The notes beneath the pieces were generated by a model. It did not search any database. It saw only the letters and a program-made list of their open reading frames with translations, and was not told where the DNA came from. A program made the translations under genes and the position numbers. Source: Ruminococcus flavefaciens (GTDB lineage Bacteria > Bacteroidota > Bacteroidia > Bacteroidales > P3). From it: a stretch of 64,000 nucleotides of DNA. Position 1 is the first letter of the stretch. The number at the start of each line of letters is the position of its first letter. The stretch spans positions 248,001 through 312,000 of the forward strand of contig JAMPAI010000003.1 of assembly GCA_023667315.1 (NCBI GenBank), read 5' to 3'. This document shows positions 7,784 to 15,834 of the stretch, in pieces.

Positions 7784-7973
7784 CTCCCTGTGGTGTCCGT
7801 ACAAAGTGTGTGTACACGAAAAAAAAACGGCAAGATGTGTTTTTGTACGTACAAATCTTCGATTGTCCGTACAAAAACCACTTGCCACCTCAGGCCGGTG
7901 GCGGCCAAAACGATTGCTCCCAAGTCGCAATCGGACGGAATAACCAGAATGTTTAACCTTAAAAAATAAGAAA

Positions 7974-8378
7974 ATGTACAGAGAAATCTTATTCAGGGGA
8001 AAGGTGTTGAATCCTTCACCTGAGACCACGCCGAAAAACGGGTGGGTCTATGGCTACTACGTAAAGGATTTAGAAGCCGGAAAGATCGTTCACCGGATAG
8101 TTAATGAGGATTGTGACTGGAATGTTGATCCCGAAACATTATGCCAAAACACCGGTGTTAAAGATATAAATGGAGTGGAGATTTTTGAGGGGGATATAAT
8201 CCGATATCAGTGTTTTGGACCCTGTTTCTATGAAGAAGGAATGAGATTAATAGATGAAAGGCCAAATTTTTCTTTATATCTTGACGATAACGAGGTCGTC
8301 GGCAACATCCACGATACTCCCGGTTTCTTTGAAGAATTGAAAAAGAAAAAACAAATCCCCGAAGATCATGAAGGCTGA
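7974..8378 (+). CDS. YopX family protein
   Basis: A 134-residue protein with the YopX pattern: REILFRGK at the N-terminus, GWVYGYYV near residue 24, NTGVKDINGVEIFEGDII in the middle, and VVGNIHDTPGFF near the end. YopX proteins are frequent in phages and mobile elements and their function is unknown. It starts right after the second array's decayed tail and overlaps the next small gene by 11 bp, so it opens a short operon leading to the mobilisation genes. Confidence 0.88.
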   Translation: MYREILFRGKVLNPSPETTPKNGWVYGYYVKDLEAGKIVHRIVNEDCDWNVDPETLCQNTGVKDINGVEIFEGDIIRYQCFGPCFYEEGMRLIDERPNFSLYLDDNEVVGNIHDTPGFFEELKKKKQIPEDHEG

Positions 8379-8589
8379 TATCGATGTATTGAGATACCTG
8401 CGCTATTGGCGCACGCCGGCCGAAATAAAGAGTCGTTTCGGCATCAGGAACCCGGAGGCGTATATGGCACAACTGCAGGCGGACGGCTACGGAATAATGA
8501 AGGAGAAACGGGAGCTGGGGGTGCTTATGGTGCCGTGCTTCCGGTGGAACGGACAATGGAAAAGGCCGGAAGGAGGTGCGGATGTATAG
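8368..8589 (+). CDS. Small hypothetical protein, winged-helix-like
   Basis: A 73-residue protein (MKADIDVLRYLRYWRTP). The segment RTPAEIKSRFGIRNPEAYMAQLQADGYGI resembles a helix-turn-helix followed by a short wing, so it might bind DNA; this is a weak inference. It overlaps the YopX gene by 11 bp at its start and the following gene by 8 bp at its end, which supports translation as part of the operon. I recognise no named family. Confidence 0.6.
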   Translation: MKADIDVLRYLRYWRTPAEIKSRFGIRNPEAYMAQLQADGYGIMKEKRELGVLMVPCFRWNGQWKRPEGGADV

Positions 8590-8767
8590 GATAACGAAAG
8601 CGACCGTGGTGAAAGGCGGCAAGGCGGAGATGACGTTCGACGAGGTCTTGGAAGTGCAGGATATAGAGGATTACAGACAGGAGATAATGGAACGTTATAT
8701 CGCCGCCATCATGGCCAAGGTTCAGGTGTATTTGCAGTACAAGGAAATCCCTAAAGACAACGGCTGA
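8582..8767 (+). CDS. Small hypothetical protein
   Basis: A 61-residue acidic protein read from the ATG at 8582. A strong AGGAGG (8571-8576) sits 5 bp upstream, favouring this start over a GTG at 8576. The sequence contains a beta-strand-like start (YRITKATVVKGG) and a long predicted helix (YRQEIMERYIAAIMAKVQVYL). It overlaps the previous gene and ends 11 bp before the MobC-like gene. No family recognised. Confidence 0.6.
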   Translation: MYRITKATVVKGGKAEMTFDEVLEVQDIEDYRQEIMERYIAAIMAKVQVYLQYKEIPKDNG

Positions 8768-8778
8768 ATCGGAAAAAC

Positions 8779-9174
8779 ATGAAAGAGGAAAAGAAAACCA
8801 AACGGATTGAGATACGCGTGAGCGAGGACGAATATGCGCGTATCAAGCATAACGCCGACCGATACAAAGACGGGAATATCGGAGAGTTTATCCGTCAGAT
8901 TGCCGTCTATGGCCAGGTTACCGTGGTGCAGAAACCCGCCAGGTCCAACCCGAATCTGGCGGCGGTGTACGACCTGATGAAGGAGTACCGCAAGGTAGGG
9001 ACGAACTACAACCAGGTGGTGAGGACGCTCCATCAGCAGGCCGCCAACCCCATGCCGGAACTGGTGGCGAGGAATCTGGAACGCCTGGCGGTGCATACCG
9101 ACCAATTGATAGCCCTTACCAAGGGAATCGAAAAACTGTTTGCCGATGGTGATCAAGATAACCAAGTCCACTAA
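8779..9174 (+). CDS. MobC-like relaxosome accessory protein
   Basis: A 131-residue basic protein with an N-terminal ribbon-helix-helix-like segment (KRIEIRVSEDEYARIKHNAD) and the downstream motif VGTNYNQVVRTLHQ, characteristic of bacterial mobilisation MobC proteins. Such proteins bind oriT and help the relaxase nick DNA. Its end overlaps the relaxase gene by 29 bp, as is usual for mobC-relaxase pairs. The oriT should be close by; the region upstream, including array 2, is a candidate. Confidence 0.82.
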   Translation: MKEEKKTKRIEIRVSEDEYARIKHNADRYKDGNIGEFIRQIAVYGQVTVVQKPARSNPNLAAVYDLMKEYRKVGTNYNQVVRTLHQQAANPMPELVARNLERLAVHTDQLIALTKGIEKLFADGDQDNQVH

Positions 9175-10459
9175 AATCGATGCCGTGGTGGGCTACAACA
9201 TGGAGAAGGTGGCCAAGGGTGAGGCGGTCTTGCTGGACAGCGACAGGATACCGGTGCGGTTCAACGAGGAAGGAATCCCCTACAAGCAGGAGATGGTGGA
9301 CGTTTTCGACGACCGCCGCCAGCTTAACGCACGGGTGCGGAATCCGGTGACCCATATCTCGCTAAACCCCGACCCGAAGGACATCTGTACGGACGGCCTT
9401 TTGACCAAAATGGCGCATGAACTTCTGGATGAACTGGGGTATGGCGACCAGCCGTGCGTCATCTTCAAGCACACCGACATCGAGCGGCATCACGTCCATA
9501 TCGTGGTGTCGAACATCGATGAACGGGGTCGGAAGATCGGCGACAGCCACGAGCGTTACCGCGCCAACCGTATCAGGAAAGGGTTGGAGGAGAAATACCG
9601 CCTGCACAAGGCCGAGGAATCCGAACGTCAATCCGTGGCGGTGGTGGAGAAAACGCAGGCGGGCAAGGCGGAGGTGGCGTGGCAGGTGGCGGGCGTATGC
9701 TCCCGTCTGTTGGCGGATTACCGTTTTACCGGCTTCGGCGAGTTCCGCACCTTCATGGAGGAATGCGGGGTCAGGATGAACGTTGTCGATACGGAAGCCG
9801 GCAAAGGGCTTTCCTACGCCGTCTCGGACGGGGACAATGGGCAACGCACGCCCTGGGTGCCGGCTTCGGAACTCGGCAAGGAGTTTATGTACGATGGCGT
9901 GACCCAAAAGGTGGAGCAGTCCCGGTTGGAGGCCAAGGCCTATTGCCGGCGGCAGGGTCTGCGGAAACTGATGGAAGGACACCTGCAGGCGAAGGACTTG
10001 CAGGATCTGAACAGGAAAGCGGCGGCGGTCGGGATGAGCTATGTGTTCCGCTTCACCCTGGACGGAAAGCCGTATGGCTGTACGGTCATCGACCAGAAAC
10101 GACAGGTGGTGTTCAACGCCTCGCAGGTGCACCGCTCGCTTTCGGCGCAGGCCTGGCAGAAGTTCTTCGACAACCGGCCTATCCCGGACAGGCTGGTTGT
10201 CGGGAGGAAGATAGACCGGGAGAGCAAGCAGGACACGGACGTATGGCAGAAGATAGACACGCTGCTGGACGGCATCCTACCTCGGGAAGAAAAACGGCGC
10301 TACCTGCCGCAATATGCGCCTAATTCGCCAAACCCGGCTTCAGGCTGGACGCAGGGCGGTGCCAAGGCCGTTCCCAAGCAGGAACGCGCCAACACCCATT
10401 TCCACTTCGAGGACGAAGAGGAGGAAGAAGAACGCAGAAGAAAACATAGAAGATTGTAA
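9146..10459 (+). CDS. MOBP-type relaxase/mobilisation nuclease
   Basis: A 437-residue relaxase that nicks oriT and pilots the transferred strand. The ATG at 9146 is preferred over a TTG six bases earlier. The metal-binding pattern is visible as FKHTDIERHHVHIVV, with H109, D111, H116 and H118. Y17 in VVGYNMEK is a likely nucleophile. The C-terminus ends in an acidic-basic stretch (EDEEEEEERRRKHRRL). It sits between the MobC-like gene and the coupling protein, giving a complete mobilisation module. Confidence 0.9.
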   Translation: MVIKITKSTKIDAVVGYNMEKVAKGEAVLLDSDRIPVRFNEEGIPYKQEMVDVFDDRRQLNARVRNPVTHISLNPDPKDICTDGLLTKMAHELLDELGYGDQPCVIFKHTDIERHHVHIVVSNIDERGRKIGDSHERYRANRIRKGLEEKYRLHKAEESERQSVAVVEKTQAGKAEVAWQVAGVCSRLLADYRFTGFGEFRTFMEECGVRMNVVDTEAGKGLSYAVSDGDNGQRTPWVPASELGKEFMYDGVTQKVEQSRLEAKAYCRRQGLRKLMEGHLQAKDLQDLNRKAAAVGMSYVFRFTLDGKPYGCTVIDQKRQVVFNASQVHRSLSAQAWQKFFDNRPIPDRLVVGRKIDRESKQDTDVWQKIDTLLDGILPREEKRRYLPQYAPNSPNPASGWTQGGAKAVPKQERANTHFHFEDEEEEEERRRKHRRL

Positions 10460-10478
10460 CACAGTAAAACCTACAGCC

Positions 10479-12491
10479 ATGCAAGACACGACAGACGACA
10501 AGACCATCGAGAAATTCATGGGGGTGCTTCGGATTATCGCCGTGGTATTCCTTTTCATTCACCTGTATTATTTCATGTTCCCGGTATGGAAGGAGGCCGG
10601 GGTGTATCACGCTTTCGTCAACAAGATATTGATGCGGTTACAGACACTCTACGGCATGTATTCGACTACCTGGCCCACCAAGATCATCTGTTTCCTGTTC
10701 CTGGCGGTCGGCTGTATGGGGGTTTCGGGCAAGAAGAAGGAAGACCTGTCGTGGCAGGACGTGATGTGGCGTATCGTGGTCGGCTTCCTGCTGTTTTTCG
10801 GAAGCGGCGTTTTCTTTGTGCATGGCTACAGGCTGTCGCATACGCTGTACATTATATACGGGGTGGTGACGTCCACCGGCTTCATCTTCCTGATGTGGGG
10901 CGGCATCCTGGCCTCGCGCCTGATCCGGGTCAACCTGATGGAAGACCAATTCAATGATGAAAACGAGAGTTTCATGCAAGAGAGAAAGAGGAAAACGAAC
11001 AAAAATTCGATAAATATTCCCACCCAATTCTATTATCGTGGGAAATGGCGGAACGGCTGGATTAATGTCGTGAATCCGTTTCGGGCAAGTATGGTGCTGG
11101 GAACACCTGGTTCTGGCAAGTCCTTCGCAGTGATCAATAACTACATTAAGCAGTGTATTGAGAAAGGTTTCGCGATGTATATCTATGACTATAAGTTTCC
11201 AGCCCTTTCCGATATAGCAATCAATCACTATCGTCTACACTCGAAAGGATACAAGATTAATCCATCTGTCTATGTACTCAATTTTGACGATCCGCGCCGT
11301 TCCCACCGATGCAATCCCATAAACCCGAAATTGATGACGGACATAACGGATGCCTACGAGGCCGCCTATACCATCATGCTCAATCTGAACAAGACATGGA
11401 TTCAGAAACAGGGCGAATTTTTCGTGGAATCTCCTATTACACTCGTATCTGCCATTATATGGTTTTTGAAAATCTATAAAGGTGGTAGATATTGCACCTT
11501 CCCGCACGTTATTCAACTGCTGAACGTGCCATATACTGAACTTTTCCCGATATTAATGAGTTATGGCGAGCTGGAAGCCTACCTGTCGCCTTTTGTAGGT
11601 GCATGGAAAGGCAATGCACAAGACCAGTTGCAGGGGCAGTTGGCCTCCGCGCAAATCCCCTTGTCGCGTATGTCGTCGCCCCAACTATATTGGGTAATGT
11701 CGGGGGATGATTTTACGCTCGATATCAATAATCCGAAAGAACCAAAAATTCTGTGCGTGGGCAACAATCCCGATAGGCAAGCTATATATGGGGCCGCATT
11801 GGGGCTTTATAACGGTCGTATAGCAAAACTCATCAATAAGCAGGGTCAGTTGAAGAGCTGTGTGTTGATTGATGAATTGCCCACTATGTATTTCAAAGGT
11901 CTTGATAATCTTGTCAATACAGCCCGTAGTAATAAGGTCGCCGTCTGTCTCGGCTTTCAGGACTTCTCGCAACTGAATCGGGATTACGGAGATAAGGAAA
12001 GTAAAGTTATCCAGAATACAGTGGGTAATCTATTTTCGGGGCAGGTGGTGGGAGAAACCGCAGACTTGATCTCCAAACGGTTTGGAAAGGTACTACAGCG
12101 CAGGCAGAGCCTATCCATCAACAAACATGATACATCGGTATCTATCTCCACCCAGTTGGATTCATTGATACCGGCCTCGAAAATATCAAATTTGTCGCAA
12201 GGTATGTTTGTTGGAACCGTGGTGGATGATTTTGGACAGAAAATCAAGCAAAAGATGTTTAATGCCGCGATAGTCGTAGATGTAGAGAAAGTTAAAGCCG
12301 AAGAAAAGCAGTATCAAAAGATACCGGTAATCACCGACTTTACAGATGAGAACGGCGAGGATAAGATGCAAGAGACCATTATGGCGAACTACCACCGCAT
12401 CGTGGCCGAGACCAAGCAGCTCGTCAAGGACGAAATTGCCCGCATCGAAGCCGACCCCGACCTCTGCCACCTGCTGGAGGATGCGGAGTAG
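10479..12491 (+). CDS. Type IV coupling protein (VirD4/TraG-like, YWFCY N-terminus)
   Basis: A 670-residue inner-membrane ATPase that hands the relaxase-DNA complex to the mating channel. The real start is MQDTTDDK at 10479, since the open frame before it overlaps the relaxase gene. Four hydrophobic helices occupy roughly residues 18-150, and the N-terminus resembles the YWFCY domain of Bacteroides coupling proteins. Walker A GTPGSGKS is near residue 208, and a Walker B-like LIDELPTMYF is near 463. The 5' part is GC-richer than the lower-GC ATPase part, suggesting mosaic origin. Confidence 0.9.
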   Translation: MQDTTDDKTIEKFMGVLRIIAVVFLFIHLYYFMFPVWKEAGVYHAFVNKILMRLQTLYGMYSTTWPTKIICFLFLAVGCMGVSGKKKEDLSWQDVMWRIVVGFLLFFGSGVFFVHGYRLSHTLYIIYGVVTSTGFIFLMWGGILASRLIRVNLMEDQFNDENESFMQERKRKTNKNSINIPTQFYYRGKWRNGWINVVNPFRASMVLGTPGSGKSFAVINNYIKQCIEKGFAMYIYDYKFPALSDIAINHYRLHSKGYKINPSVYVLNFDDPRRSHRCNPINPKLMTDITDAYEAAYTIMLNLNKTWIQKQGEFFVESPITLVSAIIWFLKIYKGGRYCTFPHVIQLLNVPYTELFPILMSYGELEAYLSPFVGAWKGNAQDQLQGQLASAQIPLSRMSSPQLYWVMSGDDFTLDINNPKEPKILCVGNNPDRQAIYGAALGLYNGRIAKLINKQGQLKSCVLIDELPTMYFKGLDNLVNTARSNKVAVCLGFQDFSQLNRDYGDKESKVIQNTVGNLFSGQVVGETADLISKRFGKVLQRRQSLSINKHDTSVSISTQLDSLIPASKISNLSQGMFVGTVVDDFGQKIKQKMFNAAIVVDVEKVKAEEKQYQKIPVITDFTDENGEDKMQETIMANYHRIVAETKQLVKDEIARIEADPDLCHLLEDAE

Positions 12492-12511
12492 GGAACGCAG
12501 GAGAAAAATGC

Positions 12512-12519
12512 TATCTTTG
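12512..12519 (+). promoter_or_regulatory. -7 box (TATCTTTG) ahead of small membrane gene
   Basis: A perfect TAnnTTTG lies in the 56-bp gap after the coupling protein gene, 28 bp before the ATG of the 56-residue membrane protein. No convincing TTTG is found at -33. It suggests separate transcription of the small gene. Confidence 0.45.
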
Positions 12520-12547
12520 CCAAGAAGCGGTAAAAAATATAGAGAAG

Positions 12548-12718
12548 ATGGAAATAATGATTTCTAAAGAGGGTATCATGCTGATTATAGCGGTAGGTGT
12601 GACAGGTTTGGCTCTGGGGTATCTCTGTGCATGGCTAAGGTATAAGAAGTATCTGGACTTTTTGTACGTACTGTTGAAAGATTTGGAAGAGAAAGACAAG
12701 CAAAAGTTGGATAAATGA
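12548..12718 (+). CDS. Small single-span membrane protein
   Basis: A 56-residue protein starting MEIMISKEGIM. It has one hydrophobic helix (about residues 9-30) followed by an amphipathic charged tail (LLKDLEEKDKQKLDK). A -7 promoter box lies just upstream. It is convergent with the Fic gene, whose stop codon is 11 bp beyond its own. No family recognised; it could be an accessory of the mating apparatus or a short toxin-like peptide. Coding status rests on the clean start, helix and promoter. Confidence 0.5.
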   Translation: MEIMISKEGIMLIIAVGVTGLALGYLCAWLRYKKYLDFLYVLLKDLEEKDKQKLDK

Positions 12719-12729
12719 ACCTGTTGTAA

Positions 12730-13587
12730 TTATAACTTCAAGCCCCTCTTTTTGGACTGCCGGGACTCTGATTTCTTGGTTGTAGGTTTTATGGTAACGC
12801 CCAGGTGCCGGCGGTATTCGTCAATCTCCGTCCTTAACGTCTTGATGTGCTGCCCGAACATAAAGGTATGGAATGGCGTGCGGTCGTTGTTGTCCTTCAA
12901 GGCCTTCAAGGCCGAAAGGTATTCATGCACGTCTTCTTTGTGCACCGTGGTGAGCGGCAGGCCGAAGTAGCGTTCGACGTAGTTCATCAGTAATCGGGAC
13001 GTCCTTTTGTTTCCGTCATACCAGGGATGAATCAGCACCAGGTCACTGTGGGCGTCAAAGGCGCATGTCAATTGTTCGGGAAGCGATTTACTTTCCTGCA
13101 GTCTTTTGTTGATGGAGGCACAAAGTCGGTCAACCATTCCGGGAACTTTCGAAGCTTCCTCGTAATACCCCAAGGCATCGGATTTCACGGCCGAAACGCG
13201 GAACTCTCCTTTTGTCATATCCACATTGCCCAAGATGGTTTGGATAACACTACCCGTCTGCTGAATGTTGAAGGCGTTGAAAGATTGTAATAATGCGGGG
13301 CTGACAGGGGTTTTCTTGTCGGCTTCGGCAAGGGCAAACCGCATGGCACGGAAGTTGTCCTGTACCATCAAGTGGTGTTCCAGCAATTTGCCGGGTGCCG
13401 TCCGTCCCTGTTCCAGCAATATCTCCACTTCCGCATCGGTAAGGGTCGCCCCCTCCAGGCGGGTAGAACTGCCTACAATTTGGTAGAGCCTGTATTTTTC
13501 GTAGTCGAAAACGGCTTGCGGCAACGCCAATTCGGCATATTCCTTTGAAATGCTTTCGAGTTCCGACAAGAGATTTTTTGAAGTCAT
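12730..13587 (-). CDS. Fic family protein (AMP-transferase-like)
   Basis: A 285-residue Fic-domain protein. The Fic motif HPWYDGNKRTSR starts at H187 and has Lys before the final Arg (GNKR rather than GNGR), a common variant. An inhibitory-helix-like motif SSTRLEG (about residues 40-46) is at the N-terminus, as in self-inhibited class II Fic proteins. The family transfers AMP or related groups from nucleotides to target proteins. The ATG at 13587 is preferred over a TTG at 13602. It is the only minus-strand gene in the middle of the ICE, so it was probably inserted as an independent cargo unit. Confidence 0.88.
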   Translation of the reverse strand: MTSKNLLSELESISKEYAELALPQAVFDYEKYRLYQIVGSSTRLEGATLTDAEVEILLEQGRTAPGKLLEHHLMVQDNFRAMRFALAEADKKTPVSPALLQSFNAFNIQQTGSVIQTILGNVDMTKGEFRVSAVKSDALGYYEEASKVPGMVDRLCASINKRLQESKSLPEQLTCAFDAHSDLVLIHPWYDGNKRTSRLLMNYVERYFGLPLTTVHKEDVHEYLSALKALKDNNDRTPFHTFMFGQHIKTLRTEIDEYRRHLGVTIKPTTKKSESRQSKKRGLKL

Positions 13588-13606
13588 ACCTTTTCTGTTC
13601 AATGCG

Positions 13607-13735
13607 CAAAGATAAGCATAAGCTGAGAGCAGAGCCAGACCGAAAGTTCACTTTGGGCTTGGCTTTGCCGAGGCGAGAGTATCTTCGGCGAAGTCCAAGA
13701 TACGAATAAGCCGAGCGCAAAGGCAAAGCGAACCT
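13607..13735 (-). repeat. Dispersed intergenic repeat with -7 promoter box for the Fic gene
   Basis: On the minus strand TATCTTTG (13614-13607) lies 19 bp before the Fic ATG. The adjoining GC-rich stretch contains phrases such as GCCGAGGCGAGAGTATCTTC and CCGAGCGCAAAGGC. These recur in similar order near 47082-47155 upstream of ssrA. I take it as a widespread Bacteroidales intergenic repeat that carries promoter-like ends. No gene is seen in 13588-14032. Confidence 0.5.
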
Positions 13736-13787
13736 TGATTTTGCTGGGAGGCTACTGTTGTTTCAATATCAGCCTTTTAACATTGAA

Positions 13788-13861
13788 AAAAGTCACAAAA
13801 GTCCTAAAAGTCACAAAAAAGCACATAAATCCTAAAAAGCACAAAAAAGCACATAAAGCAC
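13788..13861. repeat. A-rich 9-10 bp tandem array
   Basis: Eight consecutive 9- or 10-bp units built on AAAAGTCAC, for example at 13788 and 13806, with variants AAAAGTCCT (13797), AAAAAGCAC (13834) and ATAAAGCAC (13853). A-tracts repeated near the helical period should bend DNA. It lies about 170 bp before the DUF3945-like operon, so it may be a promoter-upstream or protein-binding element. Confidence 0.65.
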
Positions 13862-13982
13862 ATCCGATTTTGATGCGTATGGATAGATTGGCTTTCGTTT
13901 AATTGATTGATATGTAGAAGGATGTTTGTTTTAGTTAGGAAACTTATTCATCCAAAACACCGTCCACATGCGCGGCTCCCGA

Positions 13983-13990
13983 TACTTTTG
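13983..13990 (+). promoter_or_regulatory. -7 box (TACTTTTG) for accessory operon
   Basis: A TAnnTTTG match 42 bp before the ATG at 14033. The -33 region is not clear. It probably drives the DUF3945-like gene and, past a terminator, perhaps part of the downstream block. Confidence 0.45.
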
Positions 13991-14032
13991 TCTCGATAAC
14001 TCATTCTATTAATCCATTTAAAATCAAATGAC

Positions 14033-14983
14033 ATGGAAGAAACAATCAAGACGGAAGTCAAAGACCAGATGGGCAAGCTCGAAGCCGGCTCGTACAAACC
14101 GCGTGTCAGCACCGAACAGATGCTTGACTTTGTGGAAACGCTGGCGGCAAAGAATGTCAACGTGCTGGAACTGGTTAACTCGCAGGATCTGCGTCGCCTG
14201 GCCTATGGCAAGATGACCTCGAAGCTGTACGCCTTTACCGAAGAACGCAACGGAAAACGCTACGAAGAACAAGGCAAGTTCTACGTGAACGGCAAGGAGC
14301 AGGCAGCCGAAATCAAGGCGGTTACCCGCTTCAATCAGGAAGTGGACCGTTCCCAGTACAAAGGGCACACCTTTACGCCGGAAGAAAAGAACAACCTCTT
14401 TCAAAACGGCCAGGCCGGTGCCGTCGTTGAAATCGACGTGAACCATGGCAAGGATGGCATGGAACCCAAAATGGAAAAATGCTATGTTTCTTTCGATCGT
14501 GATCTTAACCGTTTTAAGGCTGTTCCTGCGGAAAAAATCTCCGACAACACGTTCAAGAAATTCTTCGGCCACGAAATCTCCGACGAGAACGCCGCCGCGT
14601 TGAAAGAGGGCAAGCCCGTGGTGATGGAATTGCCCGACCGTCAAGGGAACCTCAAAAAGACGGTGCTGCAGTTCGATACGTACGAGTTCGGACTGAAGCA
14701 GTATCCCCTGGTGTTCTTCGCTCCCCGTAAGTTCATGAACGTGGAGCTGACGGACGAGCAGCGCAGCGCGTTGGGCAAGGGCGAAACGGTGAAGATGGAA
14801 GGCCTGCAGAAAAAAGACGGCACCAAGATCGATGCACGGATCAAACTGGGCGGAAATGCCAAGGTCGTTTTCGAACCGGGCGAGAAGCAGGCGGAAAAGA
14901 AATCCGTGGCCGAAAAGCCCAAGGTGGCCAAGGTGGAAAAGCCTAAGGTAAAAAACAAGAAGTCGAACGGCCCCAAACTTTAA
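14033..14983 (+). CDS. DUF3945-like ICE protein
   Basis: A 316-residue soluble, highly charged protein. It contains two copies of a motif type seen in DUF3945 proteins: LFQNGQAGAVVEID followed by CYVSFDRDLNRFKAVP, and LTDEQRSALGKGETVKMEGLQKKDG followed by IDARIKLGG. It ends in a Lys/Pro-rich tail. DUF3945 proteins are common in Bacteroides CTns next to topoisomerase III and polyvalent genes; their function is unknown. A strong hairpin terminator follows at 15013. Confidence 0.78.
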   Translation: MEETIKTEVKDQMGKLEAGSYKPRVSTEQMLDFVETLAAKNVNVLELVNSQDLRRLAYGKMTSKLYAFTEERNGKRYEEQGKFYVNGKEQAAEIKAVTRFNQEVDRSQYKGHTFTPEEKNNLFQNGQAGAVVEIDVNHGKDGMEPKMEKCYVSFDRDLNRFKAVPAEKISDNTFKKFFGHEISDENAAALKEGKPVVMELPDRQGNLKKTVLQFDTYEFGLKQYPLVFFAPRKFMNVELTDEQRSALGKGETVKMEGLQKKDGTKIDARIKLGGNAKVVFEPGEKQAEKKSVAEKPKVAKVEKPKVKNKKSNGPKL

Positions 14984-15012
14984 TCCAAGTCAGGGAGATA
15001 GTTGTTTCATCT

Positions 15013-15040
15013 AAGGAGGGAGCGAAAGCTCCCTCCTTTT
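15013..15040 (+). terminator. Rho-independent terminator
   Basis: An 11-bp perfect stem (15013-15023 with 15028-15038) closes a GAAA tetraloop and ends in TTTT. It lies 30 bp after the DUF3945-like gene and 15 bp before the next start, so it should end or attenuate the transcript. Confidence 0.88.
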
Positions 15041-15055
15041 AATAACAGACAGACA

Positions 15056-15802
15056 ATGAAAGAAGAACAAGAACAGAACATCCCTCAGGCTGAGCCGGTG
15101 TCGGAACAGGCTCCGGTCGAAGCTGCACCGGAACAAACCCCGGAAGTGGACGCAAGCCAGGCACTCAAGGGCGAGAAAGCGGCCAATGCAAACCTCAAGG
15201 AGAGCATCATGCCGACCGTGAACAAGCCTCAGATTGACCCCAATAAGACCGAGGGAGGTGTACTGCTGGATACGATTATATCGAACCTGTACAGTGCCTA
15301 CCAGCGCCGGAAGCAGAAAAGGGAAAGCATTGCCGCCAACGAAAAAATCGGCGAACAGGGCAAGGAACCGATCAATCCCGAGGAATTCAAGAAACTGATG
15401 CAGATGCTGGAGAAAGAAGGGGTCAACCTGGAGCAACTGCATAAGAACGGCGATATGGACCGTCTGCTGCAAGGGCGCATAACGAAAGAGGTATATACGC
15501 GTACGCCGGAGGGTTCGTGGCTGCCCCGGAGCGGAGCGTTATTCATCGGCGGCGACAACCAGATTCACCAGGCATTGATCCGGCAGGAGAAAGCAATGGA
15601 AAAGGACTTGACGGCCAAGGAGAATGAACAGTTGCGCAAGGAGGGCGAGGTGCTGAAAGGGGACACGCTGATCAAGCGGAATCCCAAGACCAACCGCGTG
15701 CAGCGCATCCCGGCAAGCAAAGCCGCCCGGCAGCGCAGTCAGAAACAGGTCAACAAACGTACCGTGGCGCCCAAAAAGAAAATGGTGAAACGGGGATTGT
15801 AA
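15056..15802 (+). CDS. Hypothetical ICE protein (DUF3945/DUF4099-associated type)
   Basis: A 248-residue protein from MKEEQEQN at 15056; the open frame upstream crosses the terminator and is not used. It has an acidic Pro/Glu/Ala N-terminus, a helical middle (INPEEFKKLMQMLEKEGVN, then LHKNGDMDRLLQGR) and a C-terminal segment KRNPKTNRVQRIPASKAA ending in a basic tail. The NGDMDRLLQGR phrase resembles segments of DUF3945/DUF4099 proteins from Bacteroides ICEs. Function unknown; basic tail suggests nucleic-acid contact. Confidence 0.65.
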   Translation: MKEEQEQNIPQAEPVSEQAPVEAAPEQTPEVDASQALKGEKAANANLKESIMPTVNKPQIDPNKTEGGVLLDTIISNLYSAYQRRKQKRESIAANEKIGEQGKEPINPEEFKKLMQMLEKEGVNLEQLHKNGDMDRLLQGRITKEVYTRTPEGSWLPRSGALFIGGDNQIHQALIRQEKAMEKDLTAKENEQLRKEGEVLKGDTLIKRNPKTNRVQRIPASKAARQRSQKQVNKRTVAPKKKMVKRGL

Positions 15803-15834
15803 TATCAGTCAAAACAATCATAAAAAAAGAGAAC

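Noticed and set aside
7255-7923. Minus-strand frame of 222 codons over array 2, and the plus-strand frames of about 170-210 codons there
   Set aside because: The frames are open because of the 8-bp repeat period; they overlap each other in several frames and show no family signature.
12550-12700. Minus-strand 62-codon frame opposite the small membrane gene
   Set aside because: No promoter or start context; the plus-strand frame has a membrane helix and a -7 box.
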